The notes: a model not told the origin generated them from the sequence alone. 64,000 nucleotides of DNA from Variovorax sp. PBL-H6 (GCF_901827155.1 NZ_LR594660.1:558001-622000); one strand, 5' to 3'; positions 1 through 8,555 are shown, counted from the stretch's first letter. Numbers and translations are program-made.

Positions 1-278
1 ATGGGCCGGCCCTGGCCGTCGCACTCCCAGGTGCCTGCCAGCCTTGCGGGGGTCACTTTGGTGCCAAACCAGCCCTGAAAGATGCCATAGACAACCACCA
101 AAGCGACTGCTGTCGCCACCGCGATTGCGGCCAAGTTTGGCTTCGCAGTGGACGCACCGGCCTGCTCGGTCGACGATTGGGATGGCACCCCACCATCCTG
201 GACTGGCGCCTCAGCGCCCTGGTCCATCTGCGTGGCGGTTTGGCCCTGCGCTTTCGCTTGTTCGCCTGAGTTCTGCAT
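1..278 (-). CDS. Membrane-anchored orphan protein, C-terminus outside the window
   Basis: The reading frame opens at an ATG (278-276) and runs off the left edge after about 92 codons. The first 45 residues are hydrophilic and rich in Gln, Ala, Ser and Thr. A single hydrophobic segment follows at about residues 49-70 (AAIAVATAVALVVVYGIFQG), then the start of a domain containing a TWECDGQG stretch. This reads as a type II membrane protein with a cytoplasmic N-terminus and an exported domain. I do not recognise the family. It is the last visible gene of the minus-strand run covering the first 7 kb. A long open frame on the same strand at 53-448 is the wrong frame: its product is Arg/Pro-rich and lacks the membrane segment. 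Confidence 0.6.
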   Translation of the reverse strand, partial: MQNSGEQAKAQGQTATQMDQGAEAPVQDGGVPSQSSTEQAGASTAKPNLAAIAVATAVALVVVYGIFQGWFGTKVTPARLAGTWECDGQGRP

Positions 279-773
279 TCAGCTAGGGCTCGATGGGCCG
301 TTCGTTCTTCTGGTGGCGGCAGTGTATACAGGACGGCGCGCCCCTGCGCACCCTGATGAGCGCTCGTCGTGGCACAAATTAACGAGTGCGCCGACTTCTT
401 GCCGGCGACGGCGCAAGGCATCCACGTCGGCAACTTACGGCTGCCCAACTGACCAACCTGGGCGGCCGGTACCTTGGCCCTCCAGGTCGCGCATCGGCAG
501 TCGGCTGCGATAACCAGGGCGTCAAAGTACGACCTCGCAAGCGGTGCCTCAGGCAGCGCAAGTGCGCGCGGGGCAATGACGCGGTAATGCTTGTTTGACC
601 GCTAGGTGGCGGATAGCTGTCTCCGATGTCGAGGTACAGCTGCGACGGCAACGGGCACGAACCCGTCATACGCCTCGAACATCCGGTTTCTCGGCGCCGT
701 ACTTCTGGGCAGGCCCATAGCGGAAGTAGCCGTTGCCCCAAAGCGGCTGTTGCAGTTCGTCGCCTGGCCGGAG
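279..773. other. Gene-free stretch, possibly a decayed minus-strand gene
   Basis: No convincing intact frame covers this 495-bp interval. On the minus strand, just after the stop of the DUF4375-like gene, protein-like fragments appear in successive frames. Examples are WGNGYFRYGPAQKYGAEK around 700-740, FEAYDGFVPVAVAA around 640-680 and QLYLDIGDSYPPPSGQ around 605-650. Fragments in shifting frames are what a decaying gene would leave, but each is too short to prove it. No RNA gene or terminator was seen. Confidence 0.3.
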
Positions 774-1310
774 TCAAATCTGACTAAGCACATCCAAGAG
801 CTGCTGACGCCTTGGCTCAACATACTCATAGAGCAGGCGCCAAGGTTCCTCCTGCGAACCAGGATTGCCGACGTAGAGGTCGCCGGCAATCTGCATCACT
901 TCGCGAGACATGGCCTGGCTCTTCGCTCCATGAAGCTCGCCGAACGAAACAACGTCATACAGCGTTCCGGCATTCACTTCGGAACGTAAGGTCGTTGGGG
1001 TTATGCCATGTCGATTCATCGCCTGGTGAACGCGGCGAAGGATGCCGGCGGTTTCGTTGGCACTGATGAGGTCGAAGGCTTCAATGGTCTCGCTGAGCCA
1101 CTGGCCGGTGGAATTTTCCAAGAATCCGAGAATCCCGCTCATCGAGACCTCGGTATCGAAGTCGAGTACGAGCGTCAGCACACGAAAAACCTCAGGCCGC
1201 GATGCCAAGGTTTCTCGAAGGCGATTTAGGGGAGGTTCGTACAGGCTGATGGACAAAGCCTGCACCAACTCTTCCGTGCTCAACGATGAAAAGTCTTCGA
1301 TGTTCGGCAT
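774..1310 (-). CDS. DUF4375 (DMP19-like) protein
   Basis: The 178-residue product starts at the ATG at 1310; an in-frame upstream extension adds only a low-complexity MRPQPALHPHFLF leader. The centre carries the hallmark of the DUF4375/DMP19-like family: a segment reading GILGFLENSTGQW followed by an acidic helix (ETIEAFDLISANETAGILRR). Proteins of this family are small, cytoplasmic and of unknown biochemical role. Family members often sit in clusters of small orphan genes, including immunity-type clusters, as here. It lies 54 bp downstream of the next minus-strand gene and probably shares its transcript. The family call rests on pattern recognition. Confidence 0.65.
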   Translation of the reverse strand: MPNIEDFSSLSTEELVQALSISLYEPPLNRLRETLASRPEVFRVLTLVLDFDTEVSMSGILGFLENSTGQWLSETIEAFDLISANETAGILRRVHQAMNRHGITPTTLRSEVNAGTLYDVVSFGELHGAKSQAMSREVMQIAGDLYVGNPGSQEEPWRLLYEYVEPRRQQLLDVLSQI

Positions 1311-1364
1311 GAATAGGAAATGCGGATGAAGGGCCGGTTGTGGCCGCATCTTGCCCTTTGACGT

Positions 1365-1799
1365 TCAGCCGAAATCAACGGACCTGACGATAGTGCCCGC
1401 GTCAGCGAGCTCGCCCGCGGCATCGCCGCTTTCAGCGGCTGCCACGTAGGTGACAAGTGCCACGTCGGAGCCGTTGGTCAAGTACCAGGCGCGAATCACG
1501 TCGCCTGCATGCAGGAAGCTCCCGCCGACATAGTGGCTCGCGGACTTGCCTCGTTCGACGTTCGCAGCCACGCCAAGAGAACGTGTGTCGGCGAACTCCT
1601 TGAGCATCGCGTCAAGGTCGTCCGGGCTGACTTGTGGGTTGGCGCCGGAAAGATACCGTCCTACAGAGAACTGCAGTGCCCCGACCCCTTCCGGCTTTGC
1701 CAGGGTGGGCGGTGTTCCTTCGGGCATGTCGTCGCTGATGTCGACCCAGCCGTTGGGGAGAGCGATGCGGACGCCCGCGAAGGTGCAGAGTTGGCTCAT
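1365..1799 (-). CDS. Orphan cytoplasmic protein, DcrB/PsbP-like in pattern
   Basis: The 144-residue product starts at the ATG at 1799; the upstream in-frame extension is Arg/Cys-rich and unlike protein. It opens with CTFAGVRIALPNGWVDIS, a strand-turn-strand pattern ending in a GW. It closes with a run of short beta-like strands (VIRAWYLTNGSDVALVTYVA) and ends IVRSVDFG. This arrangement resembles small DUF1795/DcrB or PsbP-like domains that follow user-defined polynomials of alternating strands, but I see no diagnostic motif. There is no signal peptide. It sits between two minus-strand genes with gaps of 92 and 54 bp, so co-transcription is likely. Function unknown. Confidence 0.6.
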   Translation of the reverse strand: MSQLCTFAGVRIALPNGWVDISDDMPEGTPPTLAKPEGVGALQFSVGRYLSGANPQVSPDDLDAMLKEFADTRSLGVAANVERGKSASHYVGGSFLHAGDVIRAWYLTNGSDVALVTYVAAAESGDAAGELADAGTIVRSVDFG

Positions 1800-1891
1800 G
1801 TTTTGAGAAGTCAGAGGGTAGGGTCGAAGGTCCGGTCTTGGCCGGTTGGAGGCGTCCGCGCAAGCAATTCGTCGCCGCCAGCGCCAGCGAG

Positions 1892-2467
1892 CTATCCGCC
1901 GAGCTGTGCAAAGCCTCTGAGGCGACGTGTGCCTATGACACCGACTACAAGATGCACACCGAAAGCCACGAGCAAAAAGATTCCCCCGACCAACAACCAA
2001 GATTGGGCCGGCAACACAAACATGAAGGGAATCATGGTCAGTTCTGCGGCGAGCATCACGGCCATTTGGATGCGCCCGAACTTTCTTGCGACCAGGGCGC
2101 GCTCGTTGCTGGGTTCCTTCTTGAGCAACGCGCGCAACGGCCATAGAGCGCCGCCTCCAAGGAGCACCTTGAAAACAAGCATTGGCGGCTTCAGCCCAAA
2201 CGCGGATGCTGCGACCAAGCCGATATACGTGACAGGCATGCCCCAGAGCGCATAGCGGACGAGCCAGTCGAGGTTCTGCGGCTGGCCTAGCACCTCGGCT
2301 GGTGACGCTGAAGAACTGGGACGCGTCACGTTGGATGCCGGTGCGACTTCGCTTGCACGCGAGGCTGGTTCGTCCCGATTGTCGCGTGACGGACCGAAGG
2401 GTTTCCCGCAGTCGGTGCAGCGCGCGGCCGCGAACGTGTTTTCAGCCTCGCATTGCGGGCAAATCAT
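1892..2467 (-). CDS. Zinc-ribbon membrane protein
   Basis: This 191-residue protein begins with a CXXC-X10-CXXC zinc ribbon (C3, C6, C17, C20). A hydrophilic Ser/Pro/Ala linker to about residue 65 follows, then four likely membrane helices near 70-91, 95-112, 132-152 and 156-178. The layout is typical of proteins that place a small metal-binding head in the cytoplasm on a membrane anchor. I cannot assign a named family or role. It heads the local minus-strand group (followed after 92 bp by the gene ending at 1365). The C-terminal GFAQLGG tail is hydrophilic. Confidence 0.7.
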   Translation of the reverse strand: MICPQCEAENTFAAARCTDCGKPFGPSRDNRDEPASRASEVAPASNVTRPSSSASPAEVLGQPQNLDWLVRYALWGMPVTYIGLVAASAFGLKPPMLVFKVLLGGGALWPLRALLKKEPSNERALVARKFGRIQMAVMLAAELTMIPFMFVLPAQSWLLVGGIFLLVAFGVHLVVGVIGTRRLRGFAQLGG

Positions 2468-2670
2468 TGCTACGGCGCTCCTCGTTCGTGGCCGCGCACG
2501 GTTCGCGCAGCCGATTTATGTCAGCAAAATGTAACCCGGACGGCATCGAAAGCCAACTGGAAGAGGCGCGTTTTGTTGCAGTTCAGTTGAACTGGAATTG
2601 AGACGCCATCAAGAACGAAGGCTTCGGACGGCTGCGGACCGATATCAAAGGCCTCCAGGCGCCGCTAAGG

Positions 2671-3027
2671 CTATCGACCGCGCTCAAGACGCCAAGGTGC
2701 ATGCGAACTCGCGATGACTTTAAAAAGGTCCGGCGACATACCGAGGTACCAACCCTTAACTTCTGCCCCAGGTTTGTCTTTGGTGATGTGGATTTTGACC
2801 TTCACACCGGCGAACGCCGCGTCTAGAACGTCTCGAAGGAGCCGTTTACAGTCATCGAGGTCACCTTTAGTCGGAAGCTCTGAGGCCCGTAGCTGCACCG
2901 ACACTACATGGCCTGGCTCGGGGCGCAGACCGATTGCTCCAAGCCAATCGAACGCAGGCCAGACAATCTCGAAGAAGGCGAGTTGCAGTCCTGGCAGGTG
3001 CTCCTCGACGTGGTCAATTGAAGGCAT
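2671..3027 (-). CDS. Orphan cytoplasmic protein
   Basis: The 118-residue frame begins at the ATG at 3027 (MPSIDHVEEHLPG). A TTG start 45 bp upstream is possible, but the added residues (RLHYVQAACHFRL) look no more protein-like. The product has a hydrophobic core strand LAFFEIVWPAFDWLGAIGL and an alternating VVSVQLRASEL strand. A helix containing LDDCKRLLRDVLDAAF and a Lys-rich strand KVKIHITKDKPG follow. No signal peptide or membrane helix is visible. I recognise no family. It is separated by about 200 bp from the zinc-ribbon gene on the same strand. Confidence 0.5.
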   Translation of the reverse strand: MPSIDHVEEHLPGLQLAFFEIVWPAFDWLGAIGLRPEPGHVVSVQLRASELPTKGDLDDCKRLLRDVLDAAFAGVKVKIHITKDKPGAEVKGWYLGMSPDLFKVIASSHAPWRLERGR

Positions 3028-3156
3028 CGGTAGTCGAAAGTGGCAGGCTGCCTGTACGTAGTGCAGGCGCAATCGTGACCGGCCTCAGGACAGAGCGCAC
3101 GCGCTTCGGACGTCGCGCTTGACTGTCCCTGATGGCCCACATTCTGCCTATGGAGG

Positions 3157-4288
3157 TCACCAGCCGTCACGAGGTGGATTGAAACTGTGCCAGGGGTTCG
3201 CCGGCGCAGGGTTCCCCCCTGGAGTATTAGTATTTTCCTTAGGAAACGTGAAATGAGAGCGAAATGCGACGTCCAACGAGTACGCCGCCATCCGCTTTGA
3301 TTGGCTCCGCCCCAGGTGAAAGCGGTGCCGATAGTGAGCCGCAAGCGCCCTCTCTGCAGCCGGATACTTCATCCCAAACGCTTGGAACAATTGACGGTTA
3401 TACGTATCCTTGCCTGCCCACTCGGCCAGCCCGGAATCCACCTCGCTCCTCGAGTTGAACGGTTGCTGAACCGCCCACGGACGCAGCGCGGCGTTCGCCA
3501 GCGTGTGCTGAACGTCCACCTGTATCCACGCCGTTGGTTGCTGCGTACCTTCGCCCGCACCGGACCCGATTGCCTTATCCAGCAGGCGCACGAGAGCGGC
3601 TGTCGGCTCAGGGAGCAGCGCACTCGCATCTTTTGCAGACGCCGGCCGGAAGTCAATTCGGCAACTTGGGCTAGGACCGCGTTCGAGCGCATACACAGAC
3701 CAAGCTGCGAGAAAGACAAAAGGCTGCCCCACATCGATGAGCCAGAGTGCCCCTGATGCGCCGTGCCTGAATACCAGGGGGGGGCCTCCACACGCCCGAG
3801 AGAATCTCGCCGTTCGACCCCCGCTGCGCGGGTTGGCCAAGACGCGCAACGAAGTCGCCAACAGTCTGCTCATCGGGCGTGATGAAGGCGGAATATGCAT
3901 CTCCGCGCCACCCGCGCGGAGTTTCTTGCACAATCAAGCGGTGCCCATGTTCTCCATGCCGCTGCCAATACACGGCTCTGGCGATGGTGCTATCCGGTGT
4001 ACGGTGCTTCTCAAACATCGTCTCATCGACCTGAAGCGCGTCGCCGCCAGAGAGGTCGAGTTCTGACGCTCCCAACACCAGTTCGCTCGACAGGACGGAC
4101 GGCAGCAAGAAGGGAGCGTAGAGACGAGGCGAGTCCGATGCGAACGCTGCTTGGGCAATGACGAGCGCCTCTTTGCACTCAGGTCGAGTTACAGAACCGG
4201 CGAGCACTGGACCTTTGGTTTCCAACAACGAACCTGCCGCCGCCCCTGCAACGGTCAAGGTCAGCAACAGCGGCACAGCGAGCTTCAT
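3157..4288 (-). pseudogene. Exported orphan protein split by a +1 frameshift at a C8 run
   Basis: Two overlapping minus-strand frames together encode one protein. The first starts at the ATG at 4288 with a signal peptide (MKLAVPLLLTLTVAGAAAGS) and reads to VWRPPP. The second carries on from PPLVFRHGASGALWLIDVG to a C-terminus near 3157. They meet at a run of eight C residues on the minus strand (3777-3784). Removing one C joins them into a continuous 376-residue exported protein. The two halves have similar composition, and neither has a convincing start or stop of its own at the junction. Possible explanations are a homopolymer sequencing error, a real phase-variable or decayed gene, or slippage during expression. 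Function unknown. Confidence 0.65.
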
Positions 4289-4573
4289 CGTCGAACGGGT
4301 CACAAGCAGAATCTCCCCAGTCTTGCACTTCACACCGAATGCACGCGCTACGTTAGAGCCGCACCGTGCGTTCCCGGTGAACTTCACGTGAAACCCTCGA
4401 GAAGGGAGTTCGGCGCCCCCCGCGATGGGCCACGTTTTCGTTCGTGTGGAGGCCTTTATCGACCGCGCCACGGTCAATAGGCCTTCAATCAAGGCAACGC
4501 TAGCGGAACTGGAGGGTCGTGACGAACTTCCGGTATTGGCCGCAACGCGAGCGTTGAGTAGTCTTGTAGAGCT

Positions 4574-5302
4574 CTACCAGCCGGTCGCGTCCGTCTCAGA
4601 GCGTGCCGGCTCAACGCTACCTGGGCAGGCCAGCCGGTCTAGCGGCACATGGGTGAAGAATATCTTCAACTCGGGTGAGTGCACGACAGCAAATGCGTGG
4701 CTGACACCCCCCGGTCCCACGGCCCAAAAGAACGGTGCGCGACGACGATTCAACTTCCGGTAGGCGTTCAGCTTCGGGCCCGTCAGGGACTTCTCATCCA
4801 CCTCGGACTGGGGAGCCAGGTTGAGCATATGCTCGATGAGCGCGTCGAGTTCCTTCTCGGTCTTCTTGACCTCGCCGGCGATGTACTCCGTCTCCAGGTT
4901 GCCGGGAAGAGACGCGGTCAGGTCGAATTCCCACTTGGCCGACTGCAGTGCCAAGCAGGTCACGGGCCATCCAAGTTCGAAATGGAGGCGTGCCACCGAG
5001 CTAATGGCAATGACCGGTTCCAGCCAAGGCGTGATGCTCCTCGGGACGGCGTCTCTGGAACCCTCCCAGAAAATCACTTCCTCGGTCTTGCCGTGGGGCA
5101 GTCGGTATCCGCCACGTTTCCCGTGCACCACGATGCCGCTATCCAGCGCGCGGAGGAAGCCCCTGGCATCAGCTGTCGTCACCTTATTGGATATCGCCTT
5201 GTACCCCGCCGGCGAATACTGCCGGGCTGAGTAATTGCAATAGGCGGGTAGCCACTCGGCCGACAGCCGGCGGGTAAACGTTGCGAGAGAGTCGTCGGAC
5301 AT
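4574..5302 (-). CDS. Orphan cytoplasmic protein
   Basis: The 242-residue product starts at the ATG at 5302 (MSDDSLATFTRRL). The first 75 residues contain a compact Lys/Arg-rich segment ending GIVVHGKRGGYRLP, which could be the wing of a small winged-helix fold; that is inference. The middle is mixed alpha/beta (PVIAISSVARLHFELGWPV). The C-terminal third holds a hydrophobic strand FFWAVGPGGVSHAFAVV. There is no export signal or membrane helix. It follows the gene ending at 5399 by 96 bp. Upstream of the neighbouring frameshifted gene lie 285 bp (4289-4573) in which I see no gene. Confidence 0.6.
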   Translation of the reverse strand: MSDDSLATFTRRLSAEWLPAYCNYSARQYSPAGYKAISNKVTTADARGFLRALDSGIVVHGKRGGYRLPHGKTEEVIFWEGSRDAVPRSITPWLEPVIAISSVARLHFELGWPVTCLALQSAKWEFDLTASLPGNLETEYIAGEVKKTEKELDALIEHMLNLAPQSEVDEKSLTGPKLNAYRKLNRRRAPFFWAVGPGGVSHAFAVVHSPELKIFFTHVPLDRLACPGSVEPARSETDATGW

Positions 5303-5398
5303 CGAAGGGAATCCTACATCGACGCTGAGAAGTGGAGGCCCGAAACGACCGTCTTTTTGGCCGGCGCGGCGGTTGGCAGCGTCTCACACCCACACGCC

Positions 5399-5794
5399 CT
5401 AAGCCGCGGAGGTCGGCTCATACTTCTCACGCATCTCAAGATATGCCTTCCTGCAATGCTCGAAATAGGCCCTTTCATCGTCTGCGACGCGCTCAGCCTC
5501 ATGCCCAGAAATTACAGGGTCGGCAGTGGCTGTCTCGACGACGCGGATGCTCACCACATCCCCAGCCTTCAAATTCGCTCGTAACCAATCCAAGTGTTCG
5601 TCGGCGGCCCCGTCCGCGCGTGCCGTCAGTCCTCCAAGACGCAAGTCCATGTCGACGCTTCCATCATCCCGCGGCGGTGCAGCCTCAGGGCCCAGCTTCC
5701 CTGTCAGGGTGATGATGGCAGAGAGCACGCACAGGTCGGTTGCGCCGCCGGTGACAGCGTCTCGTCCGTTGATGGAGATTTCTAAGGCATACAT
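5399..5794 (-). CDS. Orphan cytoplasmic protein of an immunity-like type
   Basis: This 131-residue acidic protein begins MYALEISINGRDAVTGGA, followed by CVLSAIITLTGKLG. The opening resembles small proteins found beside polymorphic toxin loci that begin with a strand-loop 'L..S.NG....AG..D..VLS' pattern. The resemblance is from memory and unproven. The C-terminal 40 residues form a charged helix (ERAYFEHCRKAYLEMREKY). No signal peptide, membrane helix or catalytic motif is visible. It probably leads a two-gene unit with the 242-residue gene downstream. Confidence 0.6.
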   Translation of the reverse strand: MYALEISINGRDAVTGGATDLCVLSAIITLTGKLGPEAAPPRDDGSVDMDLRLGGLTARADGAADEHLDWLRANLKAGDVVSIRVVETATADPVISGHEAERVADDERAYFEHCRKAYLEMREKYEPTSAA

Positions 5795-5913
5795 GGACGG
5801 ATTCTCAAGGATTGGCGACAGGGGCTGACCGTCTGCTTCTGGCCCGAATGCAGGAAGCCCCTACGAGAAGGCTTGCCGTGGCGCCACGATGGAAAATCGG
5901 GCCTCCTCATATC

Positions 5914-6237
5914 TTAGGTCTTGAGCTCCGGCCTGCAAGCAAGGGCGCGCAGCTGCCGGTAGAACCCGCCGTACTCTGCCTTGTCGATAGCGCCGGCGAT
6001 TGAGGGCCGTCGATTGACAATGAGTCCTTGACCACCTCGGAGCGCCTGCTCTTCAGCCGAATGAAATTGGACAATGCCCTGTTTGCAGTTCACCAGGTAT
6101 CTGGTTCGCTCCGACCGTTTGCATGCCAGGGGCGAAGTGTTCAGGCGTGCGTACGGGTACTCCGTGTGCTGCAGGACCTCCGTGTTGCCAGACGCATCGG
6201 TGGACCCCACCTTAAGAAAGGTGAGATTTCCATCCAT
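5914..6237 (-). CDS. Adhesin-E-like domain, separate gene or frameshifted tail of the isomerase
   Basis: The frame can start at the ATG at 6237 and gives 107 residues (MDGNLTFLKVGSTDASG). Its spacing of features (FLKVGSTD, a YARLNTSPLACKRSERTRY stretch, then a CKQGIVQFHSAEEQ stretch and a final ALACR) resembles the surface-adhesin protein E domain. Those domains are normally exported, but this frame has no signal peptide. The same frame stays open 5' of the ATG, inside the last codons of the PpiC-like gene. Deleting one T near 6255 would join the two into one exported protein. I therefore list it separately but suspect a split gene. Confidence 0.45.
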   Translation of the reverse strand: MDGNLTFLKVGSTDASGNTEVLQHTEYPYARLNTSPLACKRSERTRYLVNCKQGIVQFHSAEEQALRGGQGLIVNRRPSIAGAIDKAEYGGFYRQLRALACRPELKT

Positions 6238-6790
6238 GTTCTTGAGGGGAGGCCCAGAGCGGACCGAGTAACCGCGCCACCTTGCCCTCAAAGCCCGGCA
6301 TCCCTGGCTTGTAGCTCTTCGTGAGCTCAATCACGTTCGCAGGCAGTCCCGGCGTCGCCCTCAGCTGGGCCTTGAGAGTTTGGGCACAGACCTGCGCGAC
6401 GGGGGTCGATTTCGCCGACGCAACGTACACCAAGTGCCAGCCAAACTCCGTTTGGACCGGACCGCTCATGTGGCCAGGCGCGGTAGCGAAGGCCGCTGCT
6501 TCGAAAGGGCGCACCATCGTGCCCTCTTTAATCACCCCGAGGTCTCCGCCCGCTTGGCGCGAGCCTGGGTCGATGCTCTTGGCGACAGCCGCCACCTTGA
6601 AGGCTGGCAGCAAACGCTCCTTGGGGACAGTTCGGAGCGACGCTACTTCTTTGGCATCCGCCTCTGTGCGGAACATGACGTGGTAGACATGCGCCTCGTG
6701 GTAGCTGCCACGCTCGTCCACGTCGCTCGGCAGTGTCTGCGCTTGAATCGTCGTGGCCGCGAGCATGGCGCAGGCTGCGAGTTTGTTCAT
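6212..6790 (-). CDS. Exported parvulin-type peptidyl-prolyl isomerase
   Basis: The 192-residue product starts at the ATG at 6790, chosen because it opens a clean signal peptide (MNKLAACAMLAATTIQAQT); further upstream residues are hydrophilic. A parvulin/PpiC rotamase core follows: an AHVYHVMFRTEADA strand-helix near residues 33-46, then GGDLGVIKEG at 81-90, FEAAAF at 96-101 and FGWHLVYV at 116-123. Known members catalyse cis-trans isomerisation of prolyl bonds during folding of exported proteins. The core is complete, but the final 25 residues look out of frame and may result from an indel. It overlaps the adhesin-E-like frame by 26 bp. Confidence 0.75.
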   Translation of the reverse strand: MNKLAACAMLAATTIQAQTLPSDVDERGSYHEAHVYHVMFRTEADAKEVASLRTVPKERLLPAFKVAAVAKSIDPGSRQAGGDLGVIKEGTMVRPFEAAAFATAPGHMSGPVQTEFGWHLVYVASAKSTPVAQVCAQTLKAQLRATPGLPANVIELTKSYKPGMPGFEGKVARLLGPLWASPQEHGWKSHLS

Positions 6791-7051
6791 TTTTCTTTGG
6801 TTTGTCGGTGGCACCCGCCGGCAATCGTAACTGGAACCGGGCTTGATGTCCTGCCATGGACGGAAGCGCGTATCGCGCCGATTGCGTGTCACGTGGTCAG
6901 TGGGCACACACTGCAGAAGCCGCGCTCGACCCGCCGATTGAGGCCGTCGCTAGGTTCCGGACCTGAGCTCGATTAGGGGTTCGCTGGTCCGGCTTCGGGG
7001 CAGTGCTCACGAGCGACCAGTGGCCCGCAAACAGGTGTCCGATGCACCCCT

Positions 7052-8029
7052 TTAAGCGGCTTGGTATTGCTCCATCGCCCGAGCTAACTCTTGCGCCACC
7101 TGCGCACGCAAGGTCGGCGGCTCCAAGACCTCGACATGAGGCCCGTGGCGCAGGATGTCCATCGTCAACTCCCGTGCATCGGCATACGGGACCTCCAGCA
7201 CTAAGCGGTCCTGGGCGTCGCGCGTCATGCGTTGCTTCGGGTGCCAGCTCTCGCGCGACACCCAGCGGGCGCGCTCGGCGCTGAAGCGCAGCTTTGCCCA
7301 GGTGAGTTGGCTGCCGCTGAAAATGCCGTAGCCCTCGCCAATGAACGAGGCAAGCACCTTGTTCGGCACCTTCCCTGCAGGGCGAGCGAGAACCTCTACG
7401 GCCTCCATCGAATCCATCGCGAACGACCGCAAGCCGTTGCGAACATGACAGTATGCGCAGAGAAGCCAGTTCGAGCGGTAGTGCAAGAGCATCTGGGGCG
7501 ACACCTCACGCTCGCTGCTTTCGCCACGCCCCTTGGCAAAATATTTCAACTTAAGACGTTCGCCGCGTAACAAGGCAGCGGCCACGACTTCGAAGTGCTT
7601 GTCTGGCACGGCCCGCGCGCCGGTGGTTATCAGGCGCACGCGGCCCTCGACGTCGGAAGCGGCGTGCTGTCCTGTCTCGATGACGGCGCGCAGTCGCGCC
7701 CGCAGAGGCTCTATATGTGAGCCCAGCAACCCTGGCTGCATCTCCGACAGCAGCGCTTGCATCATCAGCAACGCATACGCCTCACTCGAGTTGAACCACA
7801 TCCCCGGGAGTTCTTGCCTTTCCAGGCCCGGCCCGGCCCCGGCGTACACGTAGCCACCGGCATCTCGGTCCCACTCAATGGGCGCTTGGAGACGGTCGCG
7901 CATGTATTCGATGTCGCGCTTGAAGGTGGCCCGGGAGACCTCCAGTTCCTCCAGCATCCTGGCGATGGGCACCGGCCTTCCCCGCTGGAGCAAGGAATCG
8001 ATTTTGTAGAAGCGCTCGGTCCGGTCCAT
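7052..8029 (-). CDS. WYL-domain transcriptional regulator (HTH-WYL-WCX)
   Basis: This 325-residue protein has the standard three-part architecture. An N-terminal winged helix-turn-helix (about residues 1-62; VSRATFKRDIEYMRD is the recognition helix) is followed by a WYL domain (about 140-215). In the WYL domain the signature is YRSNWLLCAYC, with WLL in place of WYL. A C-terminal WCX dimerisation domain (about 235-320) completes it. Known WYL proteins bind DNA as dimers and sense ligands, often nucleotides or nucleic-acid fragments. Several (BrxR, CapW) repress phage-defence operons. It is divergent from the gene at 8136, with a perfect inverted repeat between them, as expected for an autoregulated divergent repressor. 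Confidence 0.9.
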   Translation of the reverse strand: MDRTERFYKIDSLLQRGRPVPIARMLEELEVSRATFKRDIEYMRDRLQAPIEWDRDAGGYVYAGAGPGLERQELPGMWFNSSEAYALLMMQALLSEMQPGLLGSHIEPLRARLRAVIETGQHAASDVEGRVRLITTGARAVPDKHFEVVAAALLRGERLKLKYFAKGRGESSEREVSPQMLLHYRSNWLLCAYCHVRNGLRSFAMDSMEAVEVLARPAGKVPNKVLASFIGEGYGIFSGSQLTWAKLRFSAERARWVSRESWHPKQRMTRDAQDRLVLEVPYADARELTMDILRHGPHVEVLEPPTLRAQVAQELARAMEQYQAA

Positions 8030-8067
8030 GGGGCTTGTGGCGGCTGGGGAGTAACTCTTTGGTATCA

Positions 8068-8088
8068 GTGGCTCACGCTATGAGCCAC
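8068..8088. promoter_or_regulatory. Inverted-repeat operator between the WYL gene and its divergent operon
   Basis: A perfect 8-bp inverted repeat, GTGGCTCA-cgcta-TGAGCCAC, occupies the 106-bp gap between the two start codons, 39 bp from the WYL start and 48 bp from the plus-strand start. Size, symmetry and position match the operators bound by dimeric WYL repressors. That the WYL protein binds it is inference. Confidence 0.7.
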
Positions 8089-8135
8089 CCTTGTGCAAAT
8101 ACTACCTGCATTGCAAACAAAAAGAGGAGTTCGTG

Positions 8136-8555
8136 ATGTCAGGTTCGATGCACTTTTCCACGCAAACCGAGGGCGTCGCGGCCACTCTCAGCGCCCACGC
8201 ATCCCTGCGCGTCCAGCAGCGCGGGATGAACAGCCTCCTGCTCGATTGTCTGCTGCGGTACGGCCACTACTCCCATGACCACCTCGGAGCTGAGGTGGTC
8301 ACCCTGGACAGCAGCGCCTTGCGCCAGATTGCCCGCAATGAATGTGCCGAGGCGCTGCGCCTCGCAAGCGAGACCCGCTCCGCGTACGCGGTCGTCGCTC
8401 ATGGCCAGGTCGTCACCGTCGGCTACCGCTTCCGCAAGGTGCTGCGCGACCGCAGCCTCTCCGACGCGCGACAAGGCAGGGGCCGAAAGCTGTTGCGCCT
8501 GAACGCGAAGGCGCAGGCGACGAGCTTGACGTACTGCGGGCTAACGCTTCATTGA
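8136..8555 (+). CDS. DUF4258-like small protein
   Basis: The 139-residue product starts at the ATG at 8136, preceded by AAGAGGAG at a good distance. An ATG 45 bp upstream lacks a ribosome site and adds a Cys/Lys-rich leader. It carries SAHASLRVQQRGM near the N-terminus, then LLRYGHYSHDHLGAEVVTLD and later VVAHGQVVTVGYRFR. This order (SxHAxxRxxQRG, GxExY/V, then a strand with VVT) resembles DUF4258-type proteins, which look like small RelE-fold-related proteins. No toxin activity can be claimed. Its stop overlaps a possible start of the next gene, so translation is probably coupled. Confidence 0.65.
   Translation: MSGSMHFSTQTEGVAATLSAHASLRVQQRGMNSLLLDCLLRYGHYSHDHLGAEVVTLDSSALRQIARNECAEALRLASETRSAYAVVAHGQVVTVGYRFRKVLRDRSLSDARQGRGRKLLRLNAKAQATSLTYCGLTLH

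Noticed and set aside
379..777. 132-codon minus-strand frame in the first kilobase
   Set aside because: Arg/Pro-rich and without a ribosome site. Protein-like pieces occur in other frames, so a decayed gene is more likely.
8136..8555. Toxin-antitoxin pair formed by the DUF4258-like protein and its neighbour
   Set aside because: The partner is 217 residues and not antitoxin-like. The WYL protein is a full regulator, so I see no evidence of a toxin module.
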